Shown here piece after piece: positions 45,171 to 54,537 of a stretch of DNA of 64,000 bases; the first letter of the stretch is position 1; every line of letters begins with the position of its first letter. This DNA is from Lysinibacillus agricola (GTDB lineage: Bacteria; Bacillota; Bacilli; Bacillales_A; Planococcaceae). Location of the stretch: positions 1,491,501 through 1,555,500 of the forward strand of contig NZ_CP067341.1 in assembly GCF_016638705.1 (NCBI RefSeq). Reading direction: 5' to 3'. Below the pieces are notes generated by a model, which did no database searches, was not told where the DNA came from, and was given only the letters and a program-made list of their open reading frames with translations. The translations under genes and the position numbers were made by a program.

Positions 45171-46238
45171 ATGAAAGTAAAAAAGTTTATGTTATTTCTA
45201 GCATTATTTGCAGTGATGCTTATCACAGCAGCATGTAGTGGGGATTCAAATTCAACAGGAGATGGAAAAAGCGATAACACATTTAAAGTAGGTTTTTCTA
45301 TAAAAACGCAGGATTCACCATATTTTGTATCCCTTGTAGAAGCTGTTAAAGAATATGCAAAAGCTGAAGGGTGGAAAATAACTATACTTGATGCGAATGG
45401 TGATTCAACAAAAGAAGCTGAAAACATGGAAACATTTATTGCACAAGGTATGGAGTTAATTTTCCTAGATGCAACTGAACCAGATGCAGTAGTACCAAGT
45501 ATTAATAAAGCAGCTGAAGCTGGTATCCCTGTTATTAACTTAGATAGTGGTGTAGCAGAGGAAGCGAATAATGTAACGACTGTTTACTCTGACAATAAGC
45601 AAAATGGTAGGTTAGTAGGTTTAGCATATGCAGAGAAAATGGGGGATGCAGAAATTATCTCAATCATTTTAAGTGGAGCAAAAGGAAATGTAGCAGGTAT
45701 GGAGCGTAGAACAGGCTTATTTGCTGGTATTTTAGAAGGTAAATTAGGTGTGTCAGAGGACGAGGCTTGGAAATTAGCAAACGAAATGGATGCACAACTT
45801 GCTTCAAGTGGCAAAGCTTCAAATGCTGATGCGAAATTTTCTGTAGTTGGTCAAGGATGGGGTGCTTGGACTCGTGAAGCGGGTTTAACTGCTGCGGAGG
45901 ATCTTATTACAGCAAACCCAAATATTACGACTGTCTTAGGTGAAAATGATCACATGCTATTTGGTGCTATGACAGCCCTTGAAAATGCTAATAAATCAAA
46001 TGTAGACATTGTAGCGGCAGCAGACGGTGCTATCGAAGCCTACGATTTAATTAAAGAAGGTAAATATTTCGCAACTGGTGAAAACAGTCCATTCAAGGTA
46101 GCTAAATTAGGTGTAGAAATTGCTAAAGAAATTTTAGTGGATGGCAAAGATCCAAAAAGCTATGAAGAAATTACGTTGACTCAACCAGCAGCTGTTACAA
46201 AAGATAATGTAGATGAATATTACGAGTTTGGTTTCTAA
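45171..46238 (+). CDS. sugar ABC transporter substrate-binding lipoprotein (RbsB-like)
   Basis: This 355-residue lipoprotein has a signal peptide ending in lipobox ITAAC (C22) and a type I periplasmic binding fold (VGFSIKTQDSPYF, ILDANGDSTKEAENMETFI, PVINLDSGV). It delivers a sugar or polyol to the ATPase and permease that follow. AAGGAGG precedes the ATG. Promoter, cre site and operator lie just upstream. A hairpin after the gene probably protects its mRNA and lowers downstream expression. Confidence 0.92.
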   Translation: MKVKKFMLFLALFAVMLITAACSGDSNSTGDGKSDNTFKVGFSIKTQDSPYFVSLVEAVKEYAKAEGWKITILDANGDSTKEAENMETFIAQGMELIFLDATEPDAVVPSINKAAEAGIPVINLDSGVAEEANNVTTVYSDNKQNGRLVGLAYAEKMGDAEIISIILSGAKGNVAGMERRTGLFAGILEGKLGVSEDEAWKLANEMDAQLASSGKASNADAKFSVVGQGWGAWTREAGLTAAEDLITANPNITTVLGENDHMLFGAMTALENANKSNVDIVAAADGAIEAYDLIKEGKYFATGENSPFKVAKLGVEIAKEILVDGKDPKSYEEITLTQPAAVTKDNVDEYYEFGF

Positions 46239-46252
46239 AAGTTTCATATAAA

Positions 46253-46289
46253 GAATCCCTCCTTTCTAAAGGTGAGAGTGGGGATTCTA
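46253..46289 (+). terminator. hairpin between binding-protein and ATPase genes
   Basis: AGAATCCC (46253-46260) and GGGGATTCT (46281-46289) pair but lack a strong T-run, so partial termination or 3' end protection is more likely than full stop. Confidence 0.5.
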
Positions 46290-46351
46290 TATACATATAA
46301 TTTGTTTAGTTTATAAGAAAATTGAAAAAATAAGGAAGGGGTGTAAGAAAA

Positions 46352-47833
46352 TTGGATTCTAAATACATCATCGAAATGAATCATATATCAAAAAATTTTG
46401 GTGGTATTCAAGCACTGAATGATGTGCAATTAAAGGTGCAAAAAGGAGAAATACATGCTCTTATTGGTGAAAATGGAGCAGGAAAATCCACATTGATGAA
46501 AATATTGGCTGGTGCTTATGCGAAAGATACAGGCACGATTGTTATTGATGATCAAGAAGCAAAAACAGCAACACCGAAAGCAATGATTGATATGGGAGTT
46601 TCGGTTATTTACCAAGAATTTATGCTTGCTCCCGATTTAACAGTTGCTGAGAATATGTATATTGATAACTTAAGCAACAGTGGTATTTTTATAAATTGGA
46701 AAAAAATGAGGGAAGATGCACAAAAAGAGTTAGATAAAATTGGGTTTGGTCATATTGATCCGAATACAAAGGTAGGAGAATTAAGTGTAGCCTATCAACA
46801 AATTATTGAAATTTGTAAATGTCTTGCGAAAAATTCTAAGATTCTCGTATTTGATGAACCTACAGCAGTACTTACTCATTCTGAAACCAAAAAATTATTG
46901 GAATTAATCAAAAAATTGCAGGCACAAGGTGTAACAATTGTATATATTTCACATCGTCTTGAAGAATTATTTGCTATTAGCGATAAAATTACAGTTTTAA
47001 AGGATGGAAGATATATTGATACGGTAGAAACGAAATCAATTACAAAAGAGCAACTTGTCACAATGATGGTTGGACGAGAAATTCAAACATTATTCCCTGA
47101 AAGACAAGCTACAATCGGTCAAGAAGTTCTAAGAGTTGAAAATCTATCTACAGAAGAACTTATTCATAATGTAAGTTTTTCTATTCAAGCTGGTGAAGTG
47201 GTTGGATTTAGCGGTTTAGTTGGCTCAGGTAGGACAGAGACGATGAGAGTTATTTTTGGTGCTTCACCAAAAAAGGATGGGAAAATTATTTATTTTGGAA
47301 ATGAAATTAATGTAAGGAGTCCTAAACAAGCCATTAAATTAGGAATTGGTCTATTACCTGAAGACCGAAAAAAACAAGGATTGTTGTTAAAACAATCTAT
47401 TCGTATAAATACAACAATGGTTTCCAATCAATCTAATGGATGGATAGCACACTATAAAGAAAAACAGGAAGTCGCAACACTATTAGCGCGTATTAATACA
47501 AAGTATGGTTCAACAGAAGATCTAGCTGATAGTTTGAGTGGTGGTAATCAGCAAAAAATTGCACTTGCTAAATGGTTAGCAATTGATACGAAATTAATCA
47601 TTTTGGATGAGCCAACACGTGGGGTAGACGTAGGTGCTAAAACGGAAATTTATAGGCTTATCAATGATTTGGCGGAAAAAGGCGTTGCTATTATAGTTAT
47701 CTCCTCAGAAATGCCTGAAATTATAGGGCTTTGCGATCGCGCAATAGTAATGCGTGAGGGACAAATTACAGGAAGTTTAGAGAAAGAATCTTTAACAGAA
47801 AATAATTTAATCAAATTAGCGATGGGGGTTTAA
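46352..47833 (+). CDS. sugar ABC transporter ATP-binding protein (RbsA/MglA-like)
   Basis: This 493-residue protein carries two ABC domains in tandem. The first has Walker A GENGAGKST (39-47), the Q-loop near VIYQEFMLAPDLT and a degenerate signature LSVAYQQ. The second lacks a normal Walker A (GLVGSGRTE) but keeps LSGGNQQK, as in RbsA and MglA. It drives import through the adjacent permease. TTG 46352 is the start behind GGAAGGGG. The permease follows at once. Confidence 0.92.
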   Translation: MDSKYIIEMNHISKNFGGIQALNDVQLKVQKGEIHALIGENGAGKSTLMKILAGAYAKDTGTIVIDDQEAKTATPKAMIDMGVSVIYQEFMLAPDLTVAENMYIDNLSNSGIFINWKKMREDAQKELDKIGFGHIDPNTKVGELSVAYQQIIEICKCLAKNSKILVFDEPTAVLTHSETKKLLELIKKLQAQGVTIVYISHRLEELFAISDKITVLKDGRYIDTVETKSITKEQLVTMMVGREIQTLFPERQATIGQEVLRVENLSTEELIHNVSFSIQAGEVVGFSGLVGSGRTETMRVIFGASPKKDGKIIYFGNEINVRSPKQAIKLGIGLLPEDRKKQGLLLKQSIRINTTMVSNQSNGWIAHYKEKQEVATLLARINTKYGSTEDLADSLSGGNQQKIALAKWLAIDTKLIILDEPTRGVDVGAKTEIYRLINDLAEKGVAIIVISSEMPEIIGLCDRAIVMREGQITGSLEKESLTENNLIKLAMGV

Positions 47834-47836
47834 GTG

Positions 47837-48796
47837 ATGACATCTACAGCTAAAAAATTTAACTGGAAAGGATTCCTAATTAATAATAATACTTTTATTA
47901 TTTTACTGCTGCTCATTATTATTAGTGCAATACTTTCTGATACATTTTTAACGACAATGAATATTCGAAATATTTTACTGCAGCAAGCAGGCCCCATACT
48001 TGTAGCAATCGGTTTGCTTTATGTTATTTTAGCTGGTGGTATTGACTTATCAGTAGGTTCAATTATGGCATTAGGGGCTACTATATCAGCGCTTTTAATT
48101 ACTGATATAGGCTTACACTTTTCTGTATCCATTGCGGTAGCAGTTATTGTGGGGCTATTATTTGGGATTTTTTCTGGTGCACTTGTAGCTTATACCGGTA
48201 TTCAAGGTTTTGTAGCTACCTTGGCAACAATGACAATTGCTAGAGGGGTGGCCTTTGTTATAACAGAAGGTAGACCCATAAAGGTTGAATCTGGAACAAT
48301 TGATGTGCTGACGAGTAAAGATTTTCTGTATCCACTTATTTGGATAGCGGCTTTATTGGTTGTGATGTTTACACTTATACAACGTTATACAGGTTTTGGA
48401 CGTAAGATTGTAGCAATTGGCAGTAATGAAACAGCTGTTCAGTTAGCGGGTGTCCGTACAAAGGTTTATGTGATGTCAACCTATGCAATTTCTGGTGCAC
48501 TTGCTGCATTAGCAGGAGTGTTTATAGCTTCGCGTACATCTACTGGTAGTGCCACTATTGGAATGGGACAAGAACTAGATGCCATTGCAGCAGTTGTTAT
48601 TGGTGGTGCGAGCTTAATGGGTGGGAAAGGCTTTGTACTAAATACAGTAGCAGGCGCTTTAATTCTTGGTCTTATTGGAAACATAATGAATTTAATGGCT
48701 GTACCATCTTACCCTCAGGATATTATTAAAGGAATTATTATTATTGCTGCTGTACTTCTTCAAATTATGACTAGTAAAAAGGAAAGAACTATTTAG
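47837..48796 (+). CDS. sugar ABC transporter permease (RbsC-like)
   Basis: This protein of about 319 residues has eight to ten membrane helices and the family motifs GGIDLSVGSIMALGA, GIQGFVATLATMTIARG and AVVIGGASLMGGKG. It forms the membrane channel for the importer. ATG 47837 suits the GGGGG spacing; GTG 47834 is the alternative. No second permease gene is present, so it acts as a homodimer. Confidence 0.92.
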   Translation: MTSTAKKFNWKGFLINNNTFIILLLLIIISAILSDTFLTTMNIRNILLQQAGPILVAIGLLYVILAGGIDLSVGSIMALGATISALLITDIGLHFSVSIAVAVIVGLLFGIFSGALVAYTGIQGFVATLATMTIARGVAFVITEGRPIKVESGTIDVLTSKDFLYPLIWIAALLVVMFTLIQRYTGFGRKIVAIGSNETAVQLAGVRTKVYVMSTYAISGALAALAGVFIASRTSTGSATIGMGQELDAIAAVVIGGASLMGGKGFVLNTVAGALILGLIGNIMNLMAVPSYPQDIIKGIIIIAAVLLQIMTSKKERTI

Positions 48797-48816
48797 ATAA
48801 AGAAGGGGGAGGTATA

Positions 48817-49854
48817 TTGAAAACGCTAATTGTTAATGCCGAAAGTGAGCTGTTTCTTAAAGAGGTGCCAATGCCAACTATTACTACAAAGCAAGCGCTT
48901 GTTAAAACATTAGCATGTGGTATTTGTGGTACGGACGCCACAATTATAAAAGGTGGATTCAAAGGCTTTAAGGCATCATCATATCCAATTATGCTTGGGC
49001 ATGAGGCAGTAGGTCGTGTTGAAAAAATAGGGGCGGAGGTAGTTTCCTACAAAGAAGGAGACATCGTTATATTGCCTTTTGCACCAACAGTTCACCTAGA
49101 TGATGGAACAATAGTTACTTCAGGTTGGGGTGCTTTTAGTGAATTTGGTGTAATCGATGACCAACAAGCACATGGAGACGATGAGTGCTCAGAGGTTGCT
49201 TATGCTCAGCAAGTATTGCCTGCTAATCTTTTAATAGAAGAAGCCCCAATATTAGTAACATTGCGAGAAGTATATAGTACGATTCAATATTTTGACATTA
49301 AAAAAGGTGCAACAGTATTAGTTTATGGTAGTGGTCCTGTGGCATTAGCATTCATTAAGTTGATGCAATTAAGTGGTATCGAATCAATTGCAGTAGTTGT
49401 TAGAAATGGAGCGAAGGAAGAATTAATGCGTAAGTTTGGTGTAGCAACCATTATTAATACTGAAAACGGAACAGTAAAGGAACAAATCCAAAAAATTTAT
49501 CCGAACGGCGTTGAATATGTATTAGATGCTGTTGGGAATGAGCGAATTTTGAATGAAGGCCTTACTTTATTAAAAGACCGTGGAGAATTACTTTGCTACG
49601 GTGTTCCAAAAGGAAACCAACTGTATTTAGATTATGAAGAAGCCCCTGGCAATTGGAAAATCAACTTCCAACAGATGCCTTATAAAAATGAAGAAGGTGC
49701 TTGTCACGAAAAAGTTCTTCAGTGGATTGATGAAGGAAGGCTAGTGTTACGTGATTTTTTATCAGATGTTTATTCCTTTGAAAATATTATGCAAGCGCTT
49801 GAAGATTACTTATCTGGCAAAACAGAGCGCAAAGTAGTCATAGTGTACGGATAG
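48817..49854 (+). CDS. MDR-superfamily dehydrogenase without structural zinc site
   Basis: This 345-residue medium-chain dehydrogenase keeps catalytic zinc ligands (C37 in CGICGTD, H62/E63 in GHEAVG) but lacks the four-cysteine structural zinc loop found in its neighbour. A cofactor motif GSGPVA is clear. It probably oxidises a polyol or sugar with NAD(P). TTG 48817 follows GGGGGAGG. It ends 13 nt before the next dehydrogenase gene. Confidence 0.87.
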   Translation: MKTLIVNAESELFLKEVPMPTITTKQALVKTLACGICGTDATIIKGGFKGFKASSYPIMLGHEAVGRVEKIGAEVVSYKEGDIVILPFAPTVHLDDGTIVTSGWGAFSEFGVIDDQQAHGDDECSEVAYAQQVLPANLLIEEAPILVTLREVYSTIQYFDIKKGATVLVYGSGPVALAFIKLMQLSGIESIAVVVRNGAKEELMRKFGVATIINTENGTVKEQIQKIYPNGVEYVLDAVGNERILNEGLTLLKDRGELLCYGVPKGNQLYLDYEEAPGNWKINFQQMPYKNEEGACHEKVLQWIDEGRLVLRDFLSDVYSFENIMQALEDYLSGKTERKVVIVYG

Positions 49855-49867
49855 AGGAGGAAATGGC

Positions 49868-50893
49868 ATGAAAATGAAACAAGCCATTATGACAAAGCCT
49901 GCCACAATTATATTTCAAGAGGTGGATGTTCCAGAGGTAGGAGACAATCAAGTAAAATTAGCAATCAAAAAAATTGGTGTTTGTGGATCGGACATTCATG
50001 TTTATCATGGTCAACATCCTTACACGCAGTTTCCCGTAGTGCAAGGTCATGAAATAGCTGCTGAAGTTGTTCAAGTAGGTACTAATGTATCCTCTGTGCA
50101 AATTGGAACGAAAGTGACAGTCCAGCCTCAAGTAGTTTGTGGAGAATGCTTCCCATGTGAAAATGGCATGTACCATGTTTGTGAGGATTTAAAGGTGATG
50201 GGCTTCCAAACAACAGGGCTTGCTTCTGAATATTTTGTTGTTGAAGCAGATAAATTAACAGCGCTCCCTGATAGCCTTTCGTTTGATGAAGGAGCTATGG
50301 TTGAGCCATTGGCTGTTGCCGTACATGCTGTGGGAAGAGTTCGGAATATTGGAAATAAAAATGTGTTAGTAATCGGTGGAGGACCAATAGGCAATCTTGT
50401 TGCGCAAACGGCTAAAGCATTTGGGGCAAATAAGGTCGTTGTGTCAGAGCTAAGTGAAGCAAGACTAGAAATGGCTAGAAAAGTTAGATTAGAGGTTATT
50501 GATAATAAAAGTGAAGATTTACAAGAGGGTATTATTAGGTATTTTGGTATGCAAAAGGCAGATGTGATTTTTGAGTGTGTTGGTTCTTCTTTTACTGTAG
50601 CAAATTCTATTAATATTGCTAGAAAAGGTAGCACAGTAGTTATCGTAGGTGTTGTTTCAAATCTTACAGAAGTAAATATGGGCTTTGTTCAAGATCAAGA
50701 GCTACAAATTTTAGGTACGGCAATGTATCAATCACAAGATTTTGATAAAGCTGTCGAGTTATTAACAAATAAAGACATTGAGGTTGGATTATTAATTACA
50801 AATCATGTGAAATTTGAGGATTATTTAGAGGCGTATCATATTATCGAGGAAAACAAAGATAAAGTAATGAAGGTCATTATTGATGTTGATTAA
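49868..50893 (+). CDS. zinc-dependent alcohol/polyol dehydrogenase (sorbitol/threonine dehydrogenase group)
   Basis: This 341-residue enzyme has catalytic zinc ligands C39, H61 and E62 and structural zinc cysteines C91, C94, C97 and C105. The Rossmann motif is VIGGGPIG. Close families act on sorbitol, galactitol, L-threonine or sugar acids. It is the second MDR enzyme of the locus and may catalyse a separate oxidation. Its stop codon is the first base block of a repeated structured element. Confidence 0.9.
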   Translation: MKMKQAIMTKPATIIFQEVDVPEVGDNQVKLAIKKIGVCGSDIHVYHGQHPYTQFPVVQGHEIAAEVVQVGTNVSSVQIGTKVTVQPQVVCGECFPCENGMYHVCEDLKVMGFQTTGLASEYFVVEADKLTALPDSLSFDEGAMVEPLAVAVHAVGRVRNIGNKNVLVIGGGPIGNLVAQTAKAFGANKVVVSELSEARLEMARKVRLEVIDNKSEDLQEGIIRYFGMQKADVIFECVGSSFTVANSINIARKGSTVVIVGVVSNLTEVNMGFVQDQELQILGTAMYQSQDFDKAVELLTNKDIEVGLLITNHVKFEDYLEAYHIIEENKDKVMKVIIDVD

Positions 50894-51020
50894 CTTCTTT
50901 CAGCAAGGTCCAAACACTGCTGAAATAGAGGAACTCAGTCTAAGAACGCCACGTCATGTGGCAACGACCGAGTGGCCAACATCGTGTTGGCCTAAAGCCT
51001 TCGGACGCTGAGGCATAATT
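50891..51020 (+). repeat. stop-codon-anchored structured repeat, copy 2
   Basis: It begins with the dehydrogenase stop as TAACTTCTTTCAGCA and ends GGACGCTGAGGCATAATT. Inside are TTTCAGCA / TGCTGAAA around a GTCCAAACA loop, CGCCACGTCATGTGGC, and GGCCAACATCGTGTTGGCC. Ends and loop match 31824-32033. Confidence 0.75.
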
Positions 51021-51059
51021 GATTATGATTTGTAACTTCATATAAAAGGAGAGAAGCAA

Positions 51060-52004
51060 ATGCCGAAAATATTAATTACGCCAAAATCATTTCAAAAATA
51101 TAAAGAAAAGCCAATAGAAATGCTAACAGCTATGGGCTATGAAGTAATCGAAAATACGACAGGTAAAACATTAACAGAGGAGCAATTATTGAGCTACATA
51201 AATCAAGATATTATAGGGATTATTGTTGGTGTAGACCCTTTAACAGAAGAAGTATTACAGAAGTTTCCTAGTTTGAAGGCAATCTCAAAATACGGTGTAG
51301 GAATGGATAATATTGATTTACAGGCAGCCGCAGCACTAGGGATTAAGGTAGGAAATGCAAAAGATACAAACAATATTTCGGTATGTGAGTTGGCGCTTGC
51401 TTTAATGTTTGAATGTGCAAGAAAGTTGTCTTCCGCAATCAAAGGTGTCAAGGATTTCGGGTGGGATCGTTCTATCGGAATTGAACTAACAGGCAAACAT
51501 TTATTAATTGTCGGTGGCGGGAAAATAGGAAAAGAAGTTACAAAACGTGCCAAAGGCTTAGCGATGGAGGTTACGATTTATGATCCATATATGCGAGATG
51601 AAGAATTCCTTCAAGCGCACCAAATTGGATACGCGACTGATTTTGCAGAAATTATTCAGCAAGTGGATATCGTCTCCTTGCATTTACCCGCGACGCCTGA
51701 AACAAAGCACCTTATGAATGCGACAGTTTTTGAAAAAATGAAACCGTCCGCGATGCTCATTAATACAGCACGTGGGGAATTGGTAGATGAACAAGCGCTA
51801 CTAAGTGCATTGGTTCAAGGACAAATTGCTATTGCTGCTCAAGATGTTTATTCGGTGGAGCCTCCAGAAGTAGGAGATGCTCTTGTTCAACTCGATAATT
51901 TTATTTTAACGCCACATATTGGTGCTTATACAGAGGAAGCGGTAGAGCGCATGGCGATTGTTTCAACACAAAATATACTGAACCTGTTGAATGAGCAGGG
52001 GTGA
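51060..52004 (+). CDS. D-isomer-specific 2-hydroxyacid dehydrogenase
   Basis: This 314-residue enzyme resembles 3-phosphoglycerate dehydrogenase without regulatory domains. The NAD site VGGGKIGKEV, catalytic arginine in NTARGELVDE, glutamate segment QDVYSVEPPE and histidine in TPHIGAYTEEA are present. It should interconvert a 2-hydroxyacid and 2-ketoacid. GGAGAG precedes the ATG. The next gene overlaps by 4 nt, so both act together. Confidence 0.88.
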   Translation: MPKILITPKSFQKYKEKPIEMLTAMGYEVIENTTGKTLTEEQLLSYINQDIIGIIVGVDPLTEEVLQKFPSLKAISKYGVGMDNIDLQAAAALGIKVGNAKDTNNISVCELALALMFECARKLSSAIKGVKDFGWDRSIGIELTGKHLLIVGGGKIGKEVTKRAKGLAMEVTIYDPYMRDEEFLQAHQIGYATDFAEIIQQVDIVSLHLPATPETKHLMNATVFEKMKPSAMLINTARGELVDEQALLSALVQGQIAIAAQDVYSVEPPEVGDALVQLDNFILTPHIGAYTEEAVERMAIVSTQNILNLLNEQG

Positions 52005-52969
52005 ATAGTAAAGTGCAAACGGCTATTACAACGATTATTGGTAAAAAGGGAATAAATGAACTTGGTATTACGCATCCACATGAGCATCTTTTTTTAAAAA
52101 AGGGCGTCCCGATGCAGGTAGATCCGTCACTTGTTATTGATGACTATGAAAAAACGAAAAATGAAGTGATATTGGCAATGGCGCACGGTGTGCAAACAAT
52201 TGTAGATGCACAGCCAATCGGTGCAGGAAGAAATGCAGCATTGCTAAAAAAAGTGTCTGAGGAAAGCGGGCTAAATATCATAGCATGTACAGGTTTTCAT
52301 AAGCTTGTATTTTATAAAAGTAATCATTGGATTCATAGTGCTTCTTCAGAAAAATTGACGGAATTATATGTCGATGAGTTAACGAATCATCTTTACCAGG
52401 ATGGTGAAGACAACTGGCCGTCTACAATCGTTGATGGTAAAGCAGGACTAATTAAAACCGCAGCAGATATGCAAGGGGTAGCAGGTCGATATTTCTCATT
52501 ATTTAAGGCGGCAGCTACAGCTTCAAAATTAACAAATACAGCCATCATGTCTCATACAGAACTAGGCTATCATGCTTTAGAGCAGATTTCTTTTTATGAA
52601 AAACATGATATAGCACCTGAAAAATTGATTATTTGTCATTTAGATCGAAAGACGGAAAACTTGGAATATATGCTTCACGTAGCTGAGAGTGGCGTTTATA
52701 TCGAGTTAGATACAATTGGTCGTTTCCGTTATCATTCGGATGAAGATGAGATAATTATGATTTTAAGACTTTTAGACAAGGGCCATGAGGATCGTATTTT
52801 ACTTAGTCTTGATACAACAAATAAAAGAATGCGTCATTACGATGGAGGTAATTTTGGCTTAGATTATTTACAGACAACTTTTTTACCAATACTAAAAAAA
52901 GCAGGTGTTAGTGACAGCATGATCAGAAAAATGACGATAGACAATGCTGCTCGCGCATTAGCGAAGTAA
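52001..52969 (+). CDS. phosphotriesterase-family hydrolase, probable sugar lactonase
   Basis: This 322-residue amidohydrolase-superfamily protein keeps the PTE binuclear metal site: H27/H29 (HPHEHL), a lysine candidate for carboxylation (K152 in GLIKTAAD), H185 (SHTELG), H213 (CHLDRK) and D271 (SLDTTNK). Some COG1735 relatives open sugar lactones, including phosphorylated ones; with dehydrogenases and an aldolase nearby that is the likely role. GTG 52001 overlaps the upstream stop. Confidence 0.87.
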   Translation: MNSKVQTAITTIIGKKGINELGITHPHEHLFLKKGVPMQVDPSLVIDDYEKTKNEVILAMAHGVQTIVDAQPIGAGRNAALLKKVSEESGLNIIACTGFHKLVFYKSNHWIHSASSEKLTELYVDELTNHLYQDGEDNWPSTIVDGKAGLIKTAADMQGVAGRYFSLFKAAATASKLTNTAIMSHTELGYHALEQISFYEKHDIAPEKLIICHLDRKTENLEYMLHVAESGVYIELDTIGRFRYHSDEDEIIMILRLLDKGHEDRILLSLDTTNKRMRHYDGGNFGLDYLQTTFLPILKKAGVSDSMIRKMTIDNAARALAK

Positions 52970-52988
52970 ATGGGAAGGATGACTAAAC

Positions 52989-53933
52989 ATGGCTAACATA
53001 CCGCAAGTAGCAACCGTACCAACAATGTATTTTATAGGTGTGACAACAACTAAATCTTCTATTATGAAGATTTTTCCAGAATGGATGAAAGTTTTAGGAT
53101 TTCCAGAAGCAAAGTTAATTGGCATTGATTTACCTATTCATGCAGCGAAAGAGGAATATAGAGCAGTTGTTGAATTTATAAAAAATGATCCACTATCTTT
53201 AGGTGCACTTGTGACAACGCATAAAATTGATATTTATGTCGCAGCTAAAGATTTATTTGATGAACTAGATGAATATGCTCAAATGTTTGGTGAATTGTCA
53301 TGTATATCTAAACGTAATGACAAACTAGTAGGTCATGCTAAAGACCCGATTTCTAGCGGACTAGCATTACAGCGCTTTATTCCTAGCGGATATTGGCAAG
53401 AGCATAATGGAGAGGTCATGCTATTAGGTTCTGGGGGCAGCGCTATAGCTATTTCATCTTATTTATTGAACAAAAATAAAGGGCAAGAGATTCCTCAACG
53501 TATGATTATTACCGATTTAGATAAAAAACGTTTGGAAGAAATCGAGCATATTTTGCAAGATGTAAATCATGAAGCAAAAGTCAAATATCATCTAGTTACC
53601 TCACATGAACAAACGGATGAATTATTATCTTCATTACCGCCGAATTCATTGGTTATAAATGCAACTGGATTAGGAAAAGACCGAAAAGGCTCACCACTTA
53701 GTGATAAAGCTGAATTTCCGCGCAATAGTTTTGTATGGGAATTAAACTATAGAGGAGAATTGGATTTCCTTCGACAAGCAGAGAAGCAAAAACAAGTGAA
53801 AAATTTACATGTAGAAGATGGCTGGATTTATTTCATACATGGCTGGACACAAGTAATTGCTGAGGTTTTTGATATCCAGCTGACAGATAAAATAATGGAA
53901 GAAATAGAACTTACTTCAGACGATTTAAAATAA
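52989..53933 (+). CDS. shikimate/quinate dehydrogenase-like protein
   Basis: This 314-residue protein has the two-domain AroE layout, longer than typical AroE (about 280). LVTTHKIDIY contains the lysine matching the catalytic lysine of AroE, AKDPISSG the matching aspartate, and LLGSGGSAIA the NAD(P) loop. The usual GxNTD is altered, so the substrate is probably not shikimate; a related cyclic or open-chain polyhydroxy acid is possible. AAGGATG precedes the ATG. It lies inside the catabolic operon. Confidence 0.8.
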   Translation: MANIPQVATVPTMYFIGVTTTKSSIMKIFPEWMKVLGFPEAKLIGIDLPIHAAKEEYRAVVEFIKNDPLSLGALVTTHKIDIYVAAKDLFDELDEYAQMFGELSCISKRNDKLVGHAKDPISSGLALQRFIPSGYWQEHNGEVMLLGSGGSAIAISSYLLNKNKGQEIPQRMIITDLDKKRLEEIEHILQDVNHEAKVKYHLVTSHEQTDELLSSLPPNSLVINATGLGKDRKGSPLSDKAEFPRNSFVWELNYRGELDFLRQAEKQKQVKNLHVEDGWIYFIHGWTQVIAEVFDIQLTDKIMEEIELTSDDLK

Positions 53934-53950
53934 AAAATGGAGGAATTTAT

Positions 53951-54526
53951 ATGACACAGCCAGTAAAAGCATTTACTACAGATTTTGATTTAACAACAGG
54001 TTTATCTAAAAAAACACCTTCAGTAAAACGGCAACTATCAAGTATGAAGAATATGTATGCTAATAAACAAGCATATGATGGGAAGCTACAAAACGAAAAT
54101 AATCCGCTAATTTATGAATTTTACGAACTGGATATTCCACAAACAAGTGGTGACATTTTATTTGGTACGAGCGTTCTATACCCTGGCAAAGTGGGTGATG
54201 AGTACCATATGACAAAAGGGCATTTCCATACAATTTTAGAAACAGGTGAAGTATATTATTGCTTAAGCGGAGAAGGATTTATGTTAATGGAAAACCCTGA
54301 AGGCGATTGGCAAATTGAGAAATTCAGTCCAGGACAAGTAGTTTATGTGCCGCCGCGTTATGCACATCGAAGTATTAATACAGGTAATAAGCCACTTATT
54401 ACTTTTTATGCATTTCGTGCAGATGCTGGCCATGATTATGGAACAATCGAAACAAAAGGCTATCGAAAGCTAGTCGTTGAAAAAGATGGTCAGCCTGAGG
54501 TTATTGATAATCCTAAGTGGAATTAA
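53951..54526 (+). CDS. cupin-type glucose-6-phosphate isomerase family protein
   Basis: This 191-residue cupin has the archaeal-type phosphoglucose isomerase signature: HMTKGHFHTILETGEVYYCL with metal ligands in HFH and E, then PPRYAHRSINTG with the last histidine. The family isomerises aldose and ketose phosphates using a bound metal. In this locus it may act on a different phosphosugar. TGGAGGAA precedes the ATG. It stops 11 nt before the aldolase gene start. Confidence 0.87.
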   Translation: MTQPVKAFTTDFDLTTGLSKKTPSVKRQLSSMKNMYANKQAYDGKLQNENNPLIYEFYELDIPQTSGDILFGTSVLYPGKVGDEYHMTKGHFHTILETGEVYYCLSGEGFMLMENPEGDWQIEKFSPGQVVYVPPRYAHRSINTGNKPLITFYAFRADAGHDYGTIETKGYRKLVVEKDGQPEVIDNPKWN

Positions 54527-54537
54527 GGAGTGTCACA

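Noticed and set aside
46253..46289. Full operon terminator between binding protein and ATPase genes
   Set aside because: No T-run follows the hairpin and the next two genes need the same promoter; partial termination is more likely.
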